A stretch of DNA of 10,195 bases from the NCBI GenBank assembly GCA_002483395.1, contig DLHV01000081.1, positions 1 through 10,195 of the forward strand, read 5' to 3'. The position numbers and the translations under genes were made by a program. This DNA is from Chloracidobacterium sp. UBA7659 (GTDB lineage: Bacteria > Acidobacteriota > Blastocatellia > Pyrinomonadales > Pyrinomonadaceae). The notes beneath the pieces were generated by a model. The model had not been told where the DNA came from. It saw only the letters and a list, made by a program, of their open reading frames with translations, and searched no databases. Shown here piece by piece: positions 7,012-10,195 of this stretch (its first letter is position 1; every line of letters starts with the position of its first letter).

Positions 7012-7957
7012 CCTTTCCGCCGAACTCAAATTGGGCATGGCTCGTGCCAACCAAATCTTTGGCATCTTTCATGAGGAAGCCTTCTTTACGAGCATCGGCT
7101 AAACGTAACGATTGTCTGATTTTCTCGGGGATCGGCAAAAGTAATTCAAGGTGTACGAGTTGGGAGGAGCGTGAAGTTGGAGTTAAGCTCACCCAAATAC
7201 TGACCTTGTCGTCCTCTATGTGGTGGATAGTAAAGTCTTCCAACGAATCTGAGTCCAAATAGAATTCGCCGTTGAGAAAATCGTATTTAAATTTATCGAA
7301 CAGCTTGTTAAGTTCCGCAAGGTTCTCCGGTTCTTTGTCGATCTTGCCCTGACTGATCAGCTTTGAAATGTCATTAGAAATCTTCTCGTTCGCCAGCAGA
7401 CCTTTGAAAATATCGTCCTTAGAAAACATATCTGAAAGGTACACATCGCCTTCGTATGACTTTGGATCGCCGGCCTCAGGGCGATGAAAGAGAAACTTGC
7501 GGTCTTTGGCTAGCTCGATCGTCGAGTAGGTCCCGGAATAGGTATTTATTGCACCGCATAATAAACCCCATTCAGCCTGGAAAGTAAGCAAGTTACCCAC
7601 GATTGCCAACGGACGATAATAGAAGCTTGTTTCACAATCTTTTGTCTCGGGTTCGTCTTTAACTTGTTCTCTGAACACACTCTTCGCAAATTCGGAAAAA
7701 GTTTTTATGTTCATCCCGTTTGTTAATTTGATGGTAAGTTCTTTTCCGTCCCAGCTAAAATAATTACCGCCGACCTTACCACTCCATTTCTTGACTATAT
7801 CAACTTCGGGCTGCGTTGGTTCTGTCGGCTGAGAGCCACCGTTGCTGTTAGTAGCTATCTGTATCGCTGGCCTATTACTCTTATTCGACTGGGACCGTGT
7901 TTCAAAACAACCCATCATTGAGAAAGTTAACAGTACTAGTATGGTGGTTAGTTTCAT
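7004..7957 (-). CDS. Lipoprotein, putative immunity protein for the RHS-GH19 toxin
   Basis: The 317-residue protein begins MKLTTILVLLTFSMMGCFE: a short lysine start, a hydrophobic stretch and a lipobox-like MMGC with Cys17 as the lipidated residue. A Ser/Asn/Pro-rich linker (about 20-50) follows, then a globular domain. The mature part has two cysteines (C108 and C134) that could form a disulfide in the periplasm. I do not recognise the domain with certainty. The latter half (YDFLNGEFYLDSDSLEDF..HH then LELLLPIPEKIRQSL, 225-284) has a faint look of the DUF3298/RsiV-type fold, whose RsiV member binds lysozyme; this is a guess. ATG 7957 has GAGGTGA nine bases upstream. The gene starts 27 bases after the stop of an RHS protein with a cell-wall-hydrolase-like tip, which is the usual place for a cognate immunity gene; a surface lipoprotein is the right location to block a periplasmic glycoside hydrolase. 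Hand-sampled GC is about 35-40%, lower than its neighbours. Confidence 0.85.
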   Translation of the reverse strand: MKLTTILVLLTFSMMGCFETRSQSNKSNRPAIQIATNSNGGSQPTEPTQPEVDIVKKWSGKVGGNYFSWDGKELTIKLTNGMNIKTFSEFAKSVFREQVKDEPETKDCETSFYYRPLAIVGNLLTFQAEWGLLCGAINTYSGTYSTIELAKDRKFLFHRPEAGDPKSYEGDVYLSDMFSKDDIFKGLLANEKISNDISKLISQGKIDKEPENLAELNKLFDKFKYDFLNGEFYLDSDSLEDFTIHHIEDDKVSIWVSLTPTSRSSQLVHLELLLPIPEKIRQSLRLADARKEGFLMKDAKDLVGTSHAQFEFGGKGE

Positions 7958-7966
7958 TTTCGTTAT

Positions 7967-7973
7967 TCACCTC
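7967..7973 (-). promoter_or_regulatory. Shine-Dalgarno for the lipoprotein gene
   Basis: GAGGTGA lies nine bases before ATG 7957, inside the 27-base gap after the RHS stop. It gives the lipoprotein its own good translation signal on what is presumably a shared message. Confidence 0.65.
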
Positions 7974-7981
7974 ACTATTCA
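7972..7981. repeat. Direct repeat, right copy (TCACTATTCA)
   Basis: This is the second copy of the ten-base direct repeat, 971 bases from the first. It lies between the toxin stop codon and the lipoprotein start and overlaps the edge of the Shine-Dalgarno. Confidence 0.4.
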
Positions 7982-7984
7982 AGA

Positions 7985-10195
7985 CTAAAAACAAATACCT
8001 CGCATCGCGCTAAAATAATCTAAAGCTCGATTCGCTATTTTCGTACCGACATCTGTTTTCTTCTTTTTCTTACCTTCTCTAACATATCGAGCGCCGATGA
8101 AATCGCGAGCACTTAGAAAGTCGGCGAAGGTGCCACTATTGATGACATTACCGATGCTGCGTCCTTGTTGCGTGAAAAGGTCATTCTGAAGTCCTTGGGC
8201 CGCGATCACGGCCGCGTTGTAAGGCATAGCAGCAAAATCAGGATAGTCTTCAAGAATGTTGGGGACAAGCGAATTAGGAATTAGGTTACTTAACCTAGCA
8301 TAGTTTCCTCGTCCTGTGATTTGAACGTAGCCTCGACCCCGATATCTATACCCATCGCCCGGCTGAGTATTTCCTAACGACTTGCTACCTTCATAGCCCC
8401 TTTGGGCTGGAGTAGGGCTGCTGACATTCCAGTCTTCTTCCATTGAAACGCTAAAAGAAAGACTGGTTGGTGCTCCAAATCGAGATTCGTGCTCTGTAGT
8501 TGCCAATAAATAGGCAAATTGTGCCCAAGTGTATCCTATCCCCGTTGTTGCATTATCCAATGCGGATACGGCGGTATTTGCGTAGGCCAACATATTCGCC
8601 GGAACCGCACCGAGAATTGCATTCAAACAATCAATACTGCTGCCCGCCGCGACCAGCGCCAACGCCTTCGACCTACTTGACGAAGAACCATAGTTATAAC
8701 CCCACGATCGGTCTGAATCGTCTCTGGATTGAAATCCTATCGCCCACGGCAATATGTCAAACTCGCGATTTTGTCCGTGACGGCGCCAATAATCACTCAA
8801 CAAGACGTATAGCCCGTTAATGATTACAAGTGGCTCATTTGGGTTTGTGCCGATGCCGACGCCGTCATTCTGATACGGAGCGTATGGGTTTGGCGGCAGG
8901 GGCTCGGGCGGGTCGGGGTTTTCCTGCCAGTACGGGTCTTTGAGCCCGACATTGCTTCCAAAACCGTCCGCCTCCGACTGGAAGTATTGCTGATTTTGAT
9001 AGTAGTCGTAGCTATTTTCCTTCGTGATCTTCTCGCCGTTTGAGCGTGTCCACATGGCGGTTTGTTCCGCCGCGTCGTAGTGGGCAAAATAGACGACATC
9101 TTCATAAACGCTGGCGGCGGTATTCGCACTCTTTTGCTGCACAGCCAAAATTGTCCCGGCGGCATAGACGTTGGTTTTAATCTTCGGACCGTCGCCCGTT
9201 GTTGAAATAATTTGTCCGCCCATAACGGTCGAGCGAATGCCGTTGTTCGCCAAACCGTCGCCGTCGTATTTATGATTTGTTTGGGAATCCCGCCACTGAC
9301 CCGGACCGATATTTTCACTCGTATCAACTATCACCGCTTGCCCGGCGGCGTTGTAAGTGTTGACCTGATAGGTAGTATCTGAGATGTAAAACAAGATTTC
9401 CCGCCCGTCCGCATCATATTGAACTCCGTTTCGCCGATTGTTTTGAAATGTCGCGTTAAGATCAAAACTGGCTATGCCAACGGCATCATTGCTTCCCCAA
9501 TGCAGATTGCTTCGATGGGTGAGGTTGCTGAAAGCGTCGTACTGATAGCTTTGGCGCGACGGCAGATTGAGCCGATTGAACCAGTAATCGCTGGACGGCG
9601 GCGTTCCTCGTGCTTCTGTGCTCGTCTTTGCCTCGCTGATCCGCCCTACGTGGTCGTAAGTATTCAAACGGTCGAACTTCGGATCGAGAACATCCTGCAT
9701 GTAGCTCAAACTGCCGTCATCATAAAATTGGTAGTTCTTTTTGATAAGCTCCGTCGCGCCTTTCTTGACGTCGAAATCGGTTGCTTGCAGTTTGTTATTG
9801 AAATTCGTGATGTTCATCTCGACGCCGTTGCCGTAATTGAGATGAGTCAACACGCCGCGAGCGTTGTAAGTCGGCGTCCCGGCATAGTTCGTGATACCGC
9901 CGAATGTCGTGCCCGTCACCGAGTTCAATCTCCCGACCTTGTCGAAAGCATAGTTGATCTGCTCGCCCCACGGGTCTTTGTACGATTTTAGCTGCCCGTT
10001 CAAGGCGTAGGCGTATTCGAGTTTGAAACCGTTATTTGGTGCGGGAGCATTCGGCAAATAGCCCGTAAAGTTCCGGGTCTCCGCTTTCATTTGTCCTAGT
10101 TCGTTGTATTCGTAGCTTTTTGTTCCGAGTTCATCAGTCATAGAGGTTCGGTGACCCAGATTATCGTAGCCGAAACTGACGCTCGTATTTAATGA
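7985..10195 (-). CDS. RHS-repeat protein with C-terminal GH19-like hydrolase domain (5' end outside the window)
   Basis: The frame is open to the window edge: 18 further codons (SLNTSVSFGYDNLGHRTS) precede the first ATG at 10141, so the gene is 5'-partial and 736 residues are visible. Numbering from that Met, residues 1-400 are RHS/YD repeats (YEYNELGQM, YAFDKVGRLNSVTG, YDHVGRISEA, YDADGREI, YNAAGQAV), which in this family build a hollow shell enclosing a toxin tip. A proline-rich hinge (about 408-427) follows, then a variable region. The tip at about 535-705 resembles GH19 chitinases/endolysins: TEHESRFG (549-556, Glu552 as probable general acid) and GDGYRYRGRGYVQITGRGNY (595-614). It likely cleaves peptidoglycan or chitin. 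No DPxG-type cleavage motif is seen at the core end. The tip ends in a Lys run (691-695) and TAG 7987. A lipoprotein gene follows after 27 bases. The delivery domain (N-terminus) is not in the window, so the secretion route is unknown. Confidence 0.9.
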   Translation of the reverse strand, partial: SLNTSVSFGYDNLGHRTSMTDELGTKSYEYNELGQMKAETRNFTGYLPNAPAPNNGFKLEYAYALNGQLKSYKDPWGEQINYAFDKVGRLNSVTGTTFGGITNYAGTPTYNARGVLTHLNYGNGVEMNITNFNNKLQATDFDVKKGATELIKKNYQFYDDGSLSYMQDVLDPKFDRLNTYDHVGRISEAKTSTEARGTPPSSDYWFNRLNLPSRQSYQYDAFSNLTHRSNLHWGSNDAVGIASFDLNATFQNNRRNGVQYDADGREILFYISDTTYQVNTYNAAGQAVIVDTSENIGPGQWRDSQTNHKYDGDGLANNGIRSTVMGGQIISTTGDGPKIKTNVYAAGTILAVQQKSANTAASVYEDVVYFAHYDAAEQTAMWTRSNGEKITKENSYDYYQNQQYFQSEADGFGSNVGLKDPYWQENPDPPEPLPPNPYAPYQNDGVGIGTNPNEPLVIINGLYVLLSDYWRRHGQNREFDILPWAIGFQSRDDSDRSWGYNYGSSSSRSKALALVAAGSSIDCLNAILGAVPANMLAYANTAVSALDNATTGIGYTWAQFAYLLATTEHESRFGAPTSLSFSVSMEEDWNVSSPTPAQRGYEGSKSLGNTQPGDGYRYRGRGYVQITGRGNYARLSNLIPNSLVPNILEDYPDFAAMPYNAAVIAAQGLQNDLFTQQGRSIGNVINSGTFADFLSARDFIGARYVREGKKKKKTDVGTKIANRALDYFSAMRGICF
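8027..8539 (-). other. GH19-like catalytic tip of the RHS protein (domain)
   Basis: The signature is a Trp/aromatic helix (YTWAQFAYLLATTEHES) with the HE pair, then a loop with E568/E569 as possible second carboxylates, then LGNTQPGDGY, RGRGYVQITGR and NYARLS. The order and spacing fit bacterial and phage GH19 lysozyme-like domains better than plant chitinases. The base composition (about 42-48% GC in hand-sampled blocks) is lower than in the RHS core (near 58-65%). Confidence 0.75.

Noticed and set aside
7012..7065. Upstream 18 codons of the open frame 6568-7065
   Set aside because: These are the lipoprotein gene in another frame and bear no resemblance to RHS sequence, so the remnant was trimmed to 7011.
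9419..9991. 190-residue plus-strand open frame antisense to the RHS core
   Set aside because: It has no domain features or ribosome site; the opposite strand has unmistakable YD repeats in frame.
1..10195. CRISPR arrays, tRNA or rRNA genes, transposases
   Set aside because: I looked for regularly spaced repeats, tRNA-like cloverleaf segments and transposase motifs and saw none.

Overview
The window carries one tightly packed block of genes, all transcribed leftwards (minus strand). I see no convincing plus-strand gene. The RHS/YD-repeat proteins, moderately high GC and arrays of GT4 glycosyltransferases suggest an environmental Gram-negative bacterium. The particular RHS sequence style recalls Acidobacteriota (Blastocatellia/Pyrinomonadaceae). 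That lineage call is from memory and is moderate to weak; the Gram-negative inference rests on a lipoprotein paired with a putative cell-wall hydrolase.

In transcription order (right to left), the first region (10195 to about 6570) is a polymorphic-toxin locus. A 5'-truncated RHS-repeat protein (7985-10195) runs through YD repeats and a proline-rich hinge into a C-terminal domain that looks like a GH19 chitinase/endolysin-type glycoside hydrolase. Twenty-seven bases downstream lies a lipoprotein gene (7004-7957) with a good Shine-Dalgarno sequence, which I infer to be the immunity protein. A decayed RHS core fragment (6568-7011) then abuts and overlaps the lipoprotein gene. The toxin tip and lipoprotein are visibly more AT-rich than the RHS core and the genes to the left, as expected of an exchangeable toxin/immunity cassette.

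The second region (6514 to 1) is a surface-glycan or glycolipid style cluster. It holds a PHP-domain phosphoesterase (5285-6514), a GT4 glycosyltransferase (3973-5172), an overlapping multi-pass membrane protein of unknown family (3369-3980), a second GT4 paralogous to the first (2018-3208), and two further GT4 genes that are paralogues of each other (595-1965 and the partial 1-556). The four glycosyltransferases form two paralogous pairs, so the cluster grew by duplication. Spacing and an 8-base overlap suggest one or two transcripts; a possible internal promoter precedes the 2018-3208 gene.

All non-coding gaps are 160 bases or shorter. The two notable ones hold inverted repeats (567-588 and 5195-5212).
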